NCBI RefSeq assembly: GCF_004193775.1 | Contig: NC_041021.1 | Location: 38,079,718-38,143,717, forward strand | Reading direction: 5' to 3' | From: Glycine soja | Lineage: Eukaryota; Streptophyta; Magnoliopsida; Fabales; Fabaceae | DNA length: 64,000 nt | Shown here: positions 49,901 to 61,460 of the stretch, in pieces | Layout: each line of letters begins with the position of its first letter | Numbering within the stretch: the stretch's first letter is position 1 | The notes under the pieces: generated by a model | The model's input: the letters and a program-made list of their open reading frames with translations, nothing else | Told to the model about the DNA's origin: nothing | Database searches by the model: none | Position numbers and translations under genes: made by a program

Positions 49901-52900
49901 ATTAAAAAGAAAAGAATCAACAATTCAACAACCAAATTGAGACAAATACCTTTTCACCTGCAGAGATATTTGTTCTACCTTCAGCCTCTCGTGCAGAAAG
50001 TGCACCAATGCCTATAGATGGCAAGACTGGAGACAACAGACCAAAGTCATGAAAAATACCAAACATACTAAATGATGAACCAGACAACAAAACACAGATA
50101 TGGTCTTGCAGAAAAGAAGGAAATAAAGAAATGGACAAGATAAAAACAAAATAATGACAAGAAACTGAACAAAAGATTAAAGGGAAAATCCAAACAAGCA
50201 TACAAATGAAGGTCTAACCACTAGGGGCAAACAAAAATAATTCTAACATTACTCGAGGTGTTAAAATATTTAATGGCATGAACAATTAATGGCAGGGACT
50301 ACAATTTATTTACTTTTGACAAAGACGCAGATTTTAATGAAAAGAAAAGCTTTTAGATAATGTCAATGGTGATGCTTACTCTTAGAATGTGAGTTTTTGG
50401 CCTAATTCAACTCAAAAGCTAACTCATAGGGTGAGGGTTGAGCCCCACTTATATACTCTATCTTGGCACTATCTCTAGCCGATGTGAAACTTGGATTTTT
50501 CCAATATTTACTGTGGACTTCTTACATGCTGCATCAACATACCATATTAATTCTTTTATTTATTCAATTTCTGTCATTAAACTGTGTTTTTTAACCAGAT
50601 TTTTTTAAGATATTCTTTCATTTTAACTTAATGTGTAATTCAGAATATTTGTAACTTTCTAATTTAGACACTGACTTTTACTGAAGTCATATCCAAATTC
50701 CCCGAAAGAGAAAAAGAATTGGTCACATAAAAAATGTGGCAGATGCATACTTTCAAGCAAGAAAATTAACATAACATGAATTTATATATCCCATCCAATC
50801 ATGACCCACTTAGGATGTTGATAGCAAAAATTATGTAATATAAAGATCAATTATTTAACAAATATATAAGCTGAGAAACTCACCTGACTGGAAAACCAAC
50901 AGCTTTCCTCCAGTGTCCTTCATTGCAAGGAAAGCCGCCTAAAAGCAAAAGATAACGGTATAAGCATTAACATATTTTCATATAATATTTTGATTTGTCT
51001 GGGATAGAGGAATGTGCCAAATTGTCAAACTTAGTGAGAAGGCAGTAAAAATAATGGCAAATGCCAATAGCCTGTTAGGAATCCTTTGGTTGCTAAAGCA
51101 TACCACAAGAGAATTAGATAAGTAATAGCCAATGGAGAACCTAAGCAACGAATAGAATGTAAGGGGTAGAAGAGGTATGTCGAATTTGGGGTGTAACTAC
51201 CTTGCGCACATGGCCAAGGTGAGTGGGAAATGTGAAACAAGGAAAAAGTTATGAGGGACAAGGTTAAAAAGAAGGGAAGGATTATGCTAGGAGGAATCTA
51301 ATCATTGAGTGATAGTTTGGGGCCTTAGGGCAGGGAGGAAGCAGAGGGATTGAAGAGCTAGAAACCATTTTTGTTTCTGTTCATATTTTACTTCTGTCTG
51401 TTTCTGAGAGACCACAGAGGACTACCTCGGCAGTAAGAAGTTCATTCTCCATATTTTCCTAAATAAATCCGACATACTGGCATTTACAAGAGAAAAAATG
51501 ACATTAGAAGAAAAGGAATAAATATGCAAAGGACAAGTGTACAACAGAAAGGTATTAGCAAAGCATGGCAGAACAAAGGGAAGTCAAAGTAGTTAGTTTT
51601 GACGGTTAGAACAGTTAGTTAGCTATGAGGGATTAGTTATATAACTAGGGAGAAATGGAGAAGTAAGGGTAGGGGGACAATTCAGGGAAATGTATTTCAA
51701 GAGAACCAAGCAAGTTCTCAATTGAAAAAGGAGAAACCCTTTGTGAAGGGGTAATCCTCAAGAGAGATTTTTCTCCATGTTCTGTTCACTTCAATCAAAC
51801 AATAAAACAAGTTTTTTCTTTACTATGTTTCTGAGGTGCCCATAGACTCAAAACGGAACCCAAGCAAAAGTAAATACGATTAAATAACAAAGCCCTTCAA
51901 CTTCCATGCATACCACAAAAAGACACCCAGTGAAACTTAAAATGCTATACATCATAAAGACATCCTACATACAACGAGGAAATTTGAAGGTGGGTGTAAA
52001 TAAAACCTCAGAAATGCAGCAAGCTAGGAAGTTAAAGACTTCAGTTATGGTTGCTCCTTTATTATCATTCCCTTGTTTTGGGAATTACATATAAAAAGCA
52101 AGCATTAAAGAGCTTCCAAGGAGCTTTGGAAGTATGAAGGTAGAGAAAATCTAACAAGCAAGAAATTATATTAACATTAAAAAAAATGTTGATCCCAACT
52201 CTACAATCATCTCAGCAAACAACAAATAAAGATAAGTACAACTTTAAAGAAAAATAGAATGAATACCTTGATAGCTGCACCAAATGCTGATTCAGAGGTT
52301 CTATTATTTTGGAACATGGTAGGAATGCTTTCCAGAAGTAATTCTAAGTGTTGACGGCACTAAATACAAAAGAAGAAAACCAATTAAGTGAAGAACCATA
52401 CTAAACAAAGGAAAATAAAACAAAGTAAATTACATCCTCTAATGATCATTTTATCTACCAAAATTCTGCAAGCATGAAAATATTTGTAACTAACCTCAGA
52501 TAGTGGAACAATTACGTCAGTTTGCAAGGGAGTATAAACATCTTGGACATCAGGAACAATGAGCATCAGTGGCTACAAATTTTAAATTTCAAAATCAGCC
52601 TGAGAATAAATTACTCAAAACTGTAAAATGCAAAGAGCCAGTTATCTAAACTAATTACTCAATTACTTAGAACTTTAAATAGAAATTTCTCTAACAAGTT
52701 TAGAAGGAATATTCAGTAACAAGTTAAAAACATCAATATAAACAAATAATAATAGATAAGCAATGCTTCCACTACTCAGAAACAGGAAAAAAATGATTGC
52801 TCAGTTTCCTTGACAGCAATTAACAGTGCATTCTGTGGTATCATTCATCCTCTAAAAGCAGAATAATTCAAATTAAAGAAGCATACTGGCATTTATAACA

Positions 52901-55900
52901 AATTTTTCCATCTTCAATTTCACATAAATGATATATATTTTTCTAAAAAATGAAAACAAGAACTTACAACTAAATTTTCCAAATCAAAAAATCAGACTAT
53001 GTATATTTGTGTACTTTTGTGCTACCTGCTGCAATGCACGTTTCAAGTTGTAGAAATGAATTGTTGAATCAAAAGTTGCAACTCCCACCAATGTGCGAGG
53101 ACCCTCCTGTAGCAACAAGACCAAAAAATTTAGTCATAAAGTGTATGTCAAACAATATGAGATATTTGTAAGAATCTCTGGTCACAACACAAGGAAAAAA
53201 CCCAAAGCTTCCTAATAGGGAAAAAAACATCATTTCAATATTCTTTATCTCCCTAGTCTCTTATTGTTGGTAAAAAAAGGTTGAATTCATTAATTGTATA
53301 TCTGCAAAGTGCTTGAGGGAGATTAATACAATCACAATGTGCTATCTCTTAGTATGAATCCTTGAATGAGAAAGGATGAAACAAAGATCTGAAGCACACA
53401 AACTTCTCCCTTTTAAGCCCCCCACTCACTCATTCAGTTAGGGACCTAAAAAATATTTAATTTAAGCTCTATAATATATATATACTGTTGTAGAGCATGT
53501 GTGTTGAATGTAAAGAAATCACAAGTATAATTACAAATGATGAAGAGAAATAAGGGGAAAATTTAAGTAAACTCATTCCTGGTTGCTAGGAATAACATCA
53601 TTCTCACTTCCAAGTTCCAAGAAAACATAGTCTAGAATTTGCACTTATGACCTAACTCAATCCTGCAAAACTAGCTTGTAAAAAGACTAGGTGAGGACTG
53701 CCCAACTAATAACTTATAAGCACTACTTAAGTCATATCTCTAGTCAATGTGGAATCTCAACCACCTAGCCAACATCACGGTAGCTGCACACTACGATGCT
53801 TCACTCAATCTTTCTAGTCATCCCTGCAATAGGTATCCCTTTCCAAGACATTGGCAACTAACTAGGCTGCAATTAAGGCGAGCTAGGAGTGAAGAATCTT
53901 AAAGGTATCCCTTTCCAATCTAAACAGAGTATAATGAAGCAATGAGTTCGAGTCCAATGAAACAAAAGAAAATTTGGAAAATGTTAAGCATCAATGCATC
54001 ATACAAACTGTCATATATAAATTATTGATAAGTTGTCTATAGTTAGAACTCACAGGAAGGTCTTTGTCTTTAATAACTCGAGTTATGGCACTGCAAGCTG
54101 CAGCTGTTGCACCAGTTTGAACAGCATTCATGGATACATCAATGAGAAAGAAGTATACAGCAGGCATTGGATCACGGACCTACAGAAAATAGTGAATCAC
54201 ACACCAGTCATCATCACAGACACTAATTGAAGAAACAAGAATAACAGAAATATAAAACTTATTCCAGACTGAAGCATAAACTGCTTAGAGACATGAAATA
54301 AATTAAGCCAAACATATAAATCAACCACACATTATCAGTATACAGATGATCAAAGAAACATGGCTCAAATAAGAGTAAACAGATATTTATAAAACAGGCA
54401 GCAATAGCATAATAAAATTTTTTTGCTCAGCAAAAATAGGTGATATATTATAAATAAGTACCAGAGGTACTAAAATACATAAAAGAACAAAATTGTCTCT
54501 ATTTTATTTACAGTTGATATTGGGACAGAGAGATTTTCTAGATATTTACAAAAGTACAATTGCTAAAAAATTATGAGGTTTAGATATTTAGTAATCTGTT
54601 ATCTGTTAATAATTTTAGGCTAGGAACATTTTTTATAAATCAAAATACTAGATTAACCTCACCTGGTGGGATAAGTCTGTTGTTAAAATAATGGATTAAT
54701 TCTAAAATTTTAATGTTTCCATTTGGGCTTTAGGCCATTTAAATGTTACTGGGTATAATTTTCATATTTAGGCCTCACTTATTGGTTATTATAAGTGGGG
54801 AGCTTAAATACCATAAAAGCACCTATTTGTTCTCAAGCCATGTGAGAGAAGTTCAGGAACTTTTATTGGAAAAGACCAGTGGATTATCTTATTTATGAAA
54901 AACGACTCACCTGATTACCTCTGGAATAATTAATCCTATTATGAAGTAATGCAGTAATCCTTTTTCATGAAATGAGATCATCCTATGGTCCTAATATCAA
55001 CTTTCAGGCAGTCACAATTGCTCTCTTATTAAATTCCACTTATGCATCCAAGTAGTGACAATTTTATTCAAGTTTAGTTTCTTTTCCAATGGTTATCAAA
55101 CTCTCGAGTTAACTCTTAAATTCTTAAGATTTTATGAGCCTATGTAGACAACACGAGTTAACTTTCTAGTAAACTCTTTTTTGGGTAAACTCGGTAAACT
55201 CATGTAAATTCACATAAACTCTCGAGTCAGTTAGCAAGTCAACGAGTTTGAAATCGACTATAATTTAGAGCTCTCCAAATGGGCCCAAACCCACAGGCCA
55301 ACCTGGCCCATCACTGGTCCGGGCTGAGCCCAAAAAGAGTGAAAATTTTGCAATTGATTGTAAAACTTGACCCAATCCATCCAGGTTGAACCCATGGTGG
55401 GCCAGGTTAACTCACCTAAAAAGTAACCGATTAGTATTTTATAATATTTTTTTAAGACTTTAATGGGTTTTGTTTATTTAACTAAAAATAGAGTAAAATT
55501 TACCTAAAATACACTCTTAGAATTTTGTAATATTGTTCAACATTATTTTATTTAGTATTTTGTTCAAGACTATTTTTAAAAATTTTTTTATTATAGTTCT
55601 AGACTTCTAGCTTGTGATAATGTCTAGTTGTGATGTGTGGATAGTGGAATATTTAATTTAACTAATATTTTTCTAATTTATTCAAATATATTTTTCTAAA
55701 AAAATTGATTTTTTTGTTGAATTTTCTTTTTTTTAAAAAATATTTTTATTTTATTTTAGATGGGTTGGTGGGCCAACCCGTTTAACCCACAACCCATGAT
55801 CGGTCGGGCCACTTTTTTCTACAATCAACTTTGAGTGGGCAAGTTTGGACTGACCCATTTAAGGGGTGGGTCGGGCCCAACAGGCCGGGCCAACCTGTTT

Positions 55901-58900
55901 TTGACAACTCTACTATAATTCTTACCCCACAATGACAATATTTTACCATGACTCATAGTTTGAAGAAATTAACTCCTTTTTAAAATGTTTTCACTTTAAT
56001 TTTTAAGAACTTACATATAATTTGGTCATTTATGTATTTTGGTCTTATTATCTTATACAGTACTAATGTACTCCTACACTTTATTATTGTGATTTGCTAT
56101 TTGGCTTTATTATGAAGTTGAAATGCTAAATTATTGTTGTGTTAAGATTAGTTTGTTAAGTGTTATTTATAGATTTTTTAATATTACTTTTTCTATTATG
56201 TAAACAATTAGGAGTCTAAAAATCGAGTTTATATAAACTCTCGAGTTTGACAATCTTACCTACACCTTAAATTTTTTGGTAAAGTGTACTTCAACAACTG
56301 CCAACCAGTAATTGTGTTTTAAGGCTAAGGCTAAGATTAAGAAGGACCAGGTTTTAACCATGAAGGACTAAATGTCACCTCAATTTCAACAAATATTACA
56401 CATTCAAACTATTTAAATTGATCATTTTTCTAATGATAAACAATCAATAAAAGAAATACACACTCAAAAATTCATATTCATATAGCCTTGTATATTTTAT
56501 TTTTTTGGTATATAGCCTTGTATATTTTACAAATACTAACCATGAATTCTTTTGTAGCAACAAACTCAACCGTTCCTCTACACAGCTCAGGTCTTTCATC
56601 AGCATCTCTACGCCGACCATCTGGACCTAAATTGCAGTGGTAGTCCCGTGGAGTTTCATCACTAAATCCTGTAACAGACATATATCAACAACAAAATGTT
56701 CATGTCACAAAAAGACCAAAAGCAAAATATTGAATAATCCTATCATAAAGAAGCTAGAATAATGAGAAAAATAGGGAGGCCATATAAGTGGTCCAGTGAA
56801 TTTTCTTAAAAAAAACTAAAAGCTTGATCAGAGCTACTTTCCATCTTAATTGCACATTGTAGGATCACATGCAACACAAGGCTGTTTACCCTGATATGTG
56901 TCATGACTCATGCATACTTGATCAGAATCTATTCTTACATGTTCTTCAGCGTTTATGAAATTGTTCAGCCTTTTTGATGAATGAGGGATCTTAAGTCCTT
57001 TGGATAAAACTTGGTGACTAGTTTTAGTGGTTTTGGTAGACGGTAGAATTGAAGAGGCTAAATTTTTAATGTAACAAACGATATATGCTATTATTTGATG
57101 GCATCTCATTGACACAGCAGCTGATTTTTTAAAGGGTTTTCCTTAACAGATATGAAGAGGAATTAGGCAGCTTCACTCCATTGATGTCTTCTCTTTCTCT
57201 CGTTACATTATATTTCCTTTTTTTCTCCTAAGGAGGAGCCCTCATCATCCCCTAATCACATTTAGAGTGTGTTGGGGTAAGGATCGTAATTAAGGATTAT
57301 TAAACAAGTGTTTATCATGTAAGCATTTATATTTAAGTATTTTCTATTACTGAAGAGCAAATAGGGTTAAACTTTTTTCATATAAGTTGTAAGCTGTTTT
57401 TATAAGTTATACTATACAAGTGCTTATGTCATAACTCATAAGATATTTTCATAAGCTAAAAACAACTTATTGATATACCATAAGCTATTTTCATCAGTTT
57501 TTTAAAACATTTATACAAGTGCATATGTCATAAGATAAGCCTAAATAAGTTGTAAATAAGTTCTTCCAAATGCATCCTTAAAAGTAAGCATTAACTAATT
57601 CGTGCCTCAAAAGCAGAAACTTGTGATACAAGCAACAATTATCAACCAACCACTATTAATTTTACCCGCCAATGACAAAATAAAGCTTCCCATTTCTCCT
57701 CTCTTCATTCCAAGGGAAAGCAATGTAAAAAGTTATATCCCATGTCATTCGCAGCTTCCATAGTATATGACAACAAACAACAGTAGGATGAGCAATTGTA
57801 TAACAGATATAATAGTACTAACCACACAAGTTGCAGATGAAACGTCTTCCCTGATCAATGAATTTCATGAAGGGATTTATGTAAGCCTTGCAACGAGAGC
57901 AACGGACAGGACCACTCTCCCCAAAATCAACAACCTATAATAGTAGGTATTCAGCCAAAAGATTTATTTTTTAAAAAATCTACACAAATTCTTCAATGAA
58001 GGCAATATGTCAGAAATAACAGAGTAAACTTAATGATAACTGAGTGAACTAAATGAATATTATAACATAGCTTACATTCACCACTACAACTGTACATAAA
58101 CAGGTTTGAAGACAGTATTTTTGGGATTAAAAGAAGTCACTGATCTAATTAGTATAAAGTTTAAAAGTTGAAAAACCTATAGGAAAGAAGGGAAATATTT
58201 TTCAACATTCCCGAAGGAAATACTAGCAAATGTGAGAAGGAAACAGAAAGTTACAATATGAACAAAGAAACCCAAAGGCTGTCAGTATGCAACTTTTCCC
58301 CAAACAGATGTGTCACAAGTAGCTAGCAGGCCATCAAACATTTGAGAAAGATAAAGCAAAGTCCTAACTTCTTTAAAAAAGAAAAAACACAAATACAGAA
58401 AACATCTATGACTAGCACTTAAACAAAAAATAACACCAGATGCAGAAACTTCAAAGAAAGAAATCATCAGTACTTGAATGGGCTCCTCAGATGGGTGTGG
58501 AAGGGCCAAAGGTTGGACTAACATAGCCAACTGCATTCCTGATGTTGTCAAAAGATCAGCAGTGAAAGGAATCTGTTTCATTCAACAAAGCAAATGAAAG
58601 AAAATCAATACAAAATAACAACAGAAATCTCTACATTTTCAAATTTAAGTAACCAACCTCAGAAAATTATTGTGTGACTAAAGTTCACTTCAATTAAAAG
58701 AAATTTTTTTAGAAAGAGAAGAACACAGCAATAGAATGAAGCATCTTCTTAAGAGAAAAAAAAAATCCCTTCAAAAGCCAAACCATAAAAAATACATCAG
58801 AAGAACAAATCCTTTTAAGCAACCACAAAATAGAAGCCACAAAAATACAGCTCTATAAAATCACGTGATAAAAAAGGGGGGTTCTCGGTGCATGAGGCTC

Positions 58901-61152
58901 CCACCTAATGGGGTCTATGGAAATAGATGTATACATCCTAATCCCCACAAGTGGAGAGGCTATTTCCAAGACTTGAACCTGTGACATTGAGGTCATGAGG
59001 CAGCAACCTTACCACTGCACCAAAACTCATCCTCTATACAAACAACACAAGCAAGAAGCCGAGAAATCCTAGCATCTCTCATGACCTTGTTTAAATCTAA
59101 AAAACATTGTAGATATTAGATATGACCTGATTTATTGTGCTCTTCATGTAACGTGGACTGCAATTCCCTGTATCTCTTACAATGAAATCACTTGTAGCAG
59201 GCTGTACAAAATTAAAAAATAAATATTAATGCTAATTATGCAATGTAAATGACTTTCCAGAAAGCATCAGCTAAGAAACTATAAATTTTTGTCTTTAGAA
59301 AAAGGAGTAATATAAAATGAAAAAGATAATAATGGAGAAAAGGAAACTGATAATACCAAGAACCAAGAACATGCAAGCACATTTAGCAAAGCCTCAACGT
59401 CAACATAAAGCCAAGTTCTCTCTTTCTCTAGTTCATTTTTTAAAAAGAAAGAAAAAACATATATAATTTTCGGATGACTACCGGAGGAATAGTTGCCTGG
59501 TTGCCTTGACGAGTGTCATGCAAGATCACTGAGGAACCTGGAGTAGGTCTTGGAATTTGATTGGGATCAATTTTGGAAGGCCCTGCCATGGGGGCTCCAG
59601 TTTGACCAACAGCAGGTGATATGGTAGTAGTCATAGATTGATTTGGCAGTGGTGGTTGCATGCCAAACATCCGAGGACCCTGTGAAGGACCAGGAACTGG
59701 AGGAGGTGGTGCTACCTACATAATTCCCAATAATCAGAATCCAGACCACTTTTCAAAAGATGGATAAATGCATATAGGGCATATTAAAACACAGTTTGGG
59801 TACTAGATATGAAATGTTTACCATTGTCAAATGCATATTCATTGTCTAAATATCCACAATAACAAAACACTGGTTCTAAAACACCATATGAATAGGCAAT
59901 ATCCACAATAACAAAATACAGGTTCTAAAACACCAATATACAAACCTGTGTGCACAAATTAGAAGAGCTGTGTCAGACAATTTTACATGGTTCTGAAGAC
60001 CAAATTTAATACCCCATAACTAAAATGGTCTTTTGTTAGAATTAGGAGCAGAATCTATAAATATAAACTGATCCTACAATGTGGCCAATATGCTTGGCAT
60101 AGAATCAACAATTTTAAATGTGTATACTTAAGTTTTATAACTCTCTGGGTGTATTAAATATCCAATGCCTGTTTTTAAGCTATTCCAAGACTCTTTGCAA
60201 CACTAAGATTCTGATATAAAATTCTACTTGTAAAAAAATTTCTACTTTTGAAACCAACTAATATATTGTAGCTAAAATTTGGATAAAAAACATTCCAATA
60301 CAATAAAGTTCAGATGTAGAGAAGTGCTACCTGCTGAGATTGCATCTGCCAAGTAGGTGCTCCAAAAGGTGAACTTGGAGGCTGCATTATTCCTTGAGTT
60401 ACATTGGGATATGGGGGCTGGGGCTGAACAGGAGGGCCGGGAGGAGCTCTCATTGTTGGTGGAGGTCCAACTGAATGTTGTGGAACACTGCTAACCGGAA
60501 AGCGTTGGGGACCTGGCATGGGCCCAGCAGAAAATACAGGTGGCCCATTACTCATCAAATTACCGGATGCACTTGTAGGGGGTAAGACAGGGGGAGTACT
60601 AATTGGTGGCGAAATAAAAGGACTTGGACTAGGACCTGGACGACCACCGAGAGTTGGTGGAGGTGGCGCAAGTGAACTGATTGGGCCCGGAGGAGGAGCC
60701 CCAGAAACTGGCGAGGCACCAAAAGCCGAAGAACTGGATGGTGGGAGAGAATTGGGAGGGGGTCTTGACACAAAAGACGGAGGTTGACCAGGAAGTGGCC
60801 CAGTAGGCCTTCCAGGGGCAACATTTGGTGGTACTGTAGAAAATGGCGGTCCAGTAGGAGGCCCTGCAGGCCTCACCACTGCTCCTGGAGGTGGACCGGG
60901 TCGTGAAAATGGAGGCGAGGAACCAGGGATCCCCGGCGAAGGGGCCGAGGAAGAAAAAGGTGGCGGCTGACCAAATGGTGGAGGTCTAGAAACAGGATTT
61001 GAGGTCATGGGAGGCCGATTAAGATTCAAATTCTGCATATTATCAGCTAGTGCTTCAGGAGTACCCCTAATGTTAGGGATGTAATTAGGGGGAGGTGGCT
61101 GTGCTGTGTTACTGCCGGGTCTAGGTGCCCCGGGAGGCACAGGAGCAGCCAT
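43944..61152 (-). CDS. SEC24: Sec24-type COPII cargo adaptor (SEC24B/C class)
   Basis: Component of the COPII coat: with Sec23 it forms the inner layer and selects cargo at ER exit sites. Twenty-four coding exons on the minus strand: 61152-60331, 59715-59482, 59201-59127, 58572-58474, 57934-57823, 56668-56541, 54179-54054, 53106-53026, 52572-52495, 52359-52267, 50938-50884, 50026-49950, 49595-49524, 49382-49299, 48819-48700, 48621-48553, 47379-47302, 47154-47016, 46786-46622, 46158-46013, 45717-45538, 45295-45207, 45089-45058 and 44054-43944 (the stop may be off by one). About 1087 aa, normal for the family. Residues 1-350 are Pro/Gly-rich and disordered. The zinc finger is C422, C425, C444, C447 (VRCSRCK, FICNLCG). 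The trunk starts at [16 protein letters not shown] (about 491); helical and gelsolin regions (from [10 protein letters not shown]) close the protein. The MAAPVPPGA start matches Arabidopsis SEC24B and SEC24C (CEF). An in-frame ATG lies 16 codons upstream. Confidence 0.96.
50382..50530. repeat. LTR-like legume repeat, copy 1 (SEC24 intron)
   Basis: Contains CCTAATTCAACTCAAAAGCT, GGGTGAGGGTTGAGCCC, CTTATATACTC and ATCTCTAGCCGATGTGAAAC. The same ordered words, slightly changed, occur at 53640-53770. The sequence style is that of a common legume LTR or TRIM family; the exact element is not identified. Confidence 0.5.
51073..51842. mobile_element. Probable solo LTR in a SEC24 intron
   Basis: The block starts TGTTAGGAATCC and ends GTGCCCA, with TAGCC before it (51068-51072) and TAGAC after it (51843-51847), a 4/5 match for a target duplication. 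It contains TATATAAC near 51640 and AATAAAAC near 51800, as in LTR promoter and poly(A) regions, and no coding sequence. Boundaries are tentative. Confidence 0.45.
53640..53770. repeat. LTR-like legume repeat, copy 2 (SEC24 intron)
   Basis: Contains CCTAACTCAATCCTGCAAAA, GGTGAGGACTGCCC, CTTATAAGCAC and ATCTCTAGTCAATGTGGAAT, in the same order and orientation as copy 1 at 50382-50530. Confidence 0.5.
55091..56260. mobile_element. Possible outer inverted-repeat element enclosing the hAT insert
   Basis: Left end GGTTATCAAACTCTCGAGTT (55091) and the right end read on the other strand (AGATTGTCAAACTCGAGAG, from about 56257) form imperfect inverted termini. The hAT element 55266-55912 sits between them. 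No target duplication could be found, so the outer element is only a suggestion. Confidence 0.35.
55266..55912. mobile_element. Non-autonomous hAT-type DNA transposon (647 bp)
   Basis: It is flanked by a perfect 8-bp direct repeat, CTATAATT (55258-55265 and 55913-55920), the hallmark target-site length of hAT elements. The termini are TAGAGCTCTCCAAATGGGCC on the left and, on the opposite strand, TAGAGTTGTCAAAAACAGG on the right, followed by GGCC/GGGCCC-rich subterminal repeats on both sides. No transposase is encoded. It lies in SEC24 intron 6 (between exons 6 and 7) and would be removed by splicing. Confidence 0.88.
57263..57580. repeat. Probable MITE-like repeat in a SEC24 intron
   Basis: About 320 bases built from repeated ATAAG, CATAAGCT and TTATAAG words. 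Loose inverted ends are AGAGTGTGTTGGGG on the left and, on the other strand, TAAGGATGCATTTGG on the right. The style is that of small legume DNA elements. No target duplication can be fixed. Confidence 0.4.
58861..59032 (-). mobile_element. tRNA-derived SINE in a SEC24 intron
   Basis: On the minus strand it starts near GATGAGTTTTGGTGCAGTGG, where the A-box-like part lies (rc of about 59011-59022). It continues through CTCATGACCTC to a B box, GGTTCAAGTCTTGG (rc of about 58966-58979), and ends in CACCGAGAACCCCCC followed by a short T run. These are the internal RNA polymerase III promoter elements of tRNA-derived SINEs. CTCTATA occurs near 58853 and at 59032-59038, a possible target duplication. 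It lies in the intron between SEC24 exons 3 and 4. Confidence 0.8.
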
Positions 61153-61460
61153 TACTCTATCCAATCGAATCGAATCAAATCCAACGTCAATTTCTGACAA
61201 TCCTCCTTCTGCTTCGCCAGATCCAAATCTACAGGAAACACAGATTCATAAATCATCACAATATTCCAGAAAATTGAGAGGAAAAAAAAAAAGAACTAAC
61301 AAATGAGCGCGCAATCGAGGAATCAATCCGGCAAATGAAAATGAAAAGCAAATTGCGAGATCAAGTAAGGGAATATGGAAAAACCTGTTGCGAGATCGGT
61401 CGAATCTGCAAAATTGGGACCGGAAAGAGCTTAAATCGGAGAAGGGGGTTTTAGAGAATT
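61153..61460 (-). other. SEC24 5'UTR exons and leader intron
   Basis: The exon carrying the start codon begins at an acceptor (TGTAG) near 61229. Upstream in gene order, a CAACAG|GTTTTT donor near 61385 ends a short non-coding first exon. The leader is therefore split by an intron of about 157 bases. The transcription start is not fixed. Confidence 0.55.

Noticed and set aside
60555..60824. Second minus-strand frame and plus-strand frame over the SEC24 proline-rich exon
   Set aside because: Shadows of the Pro/Gly-rich coding frame, caused by the GC-rich codon pattern.
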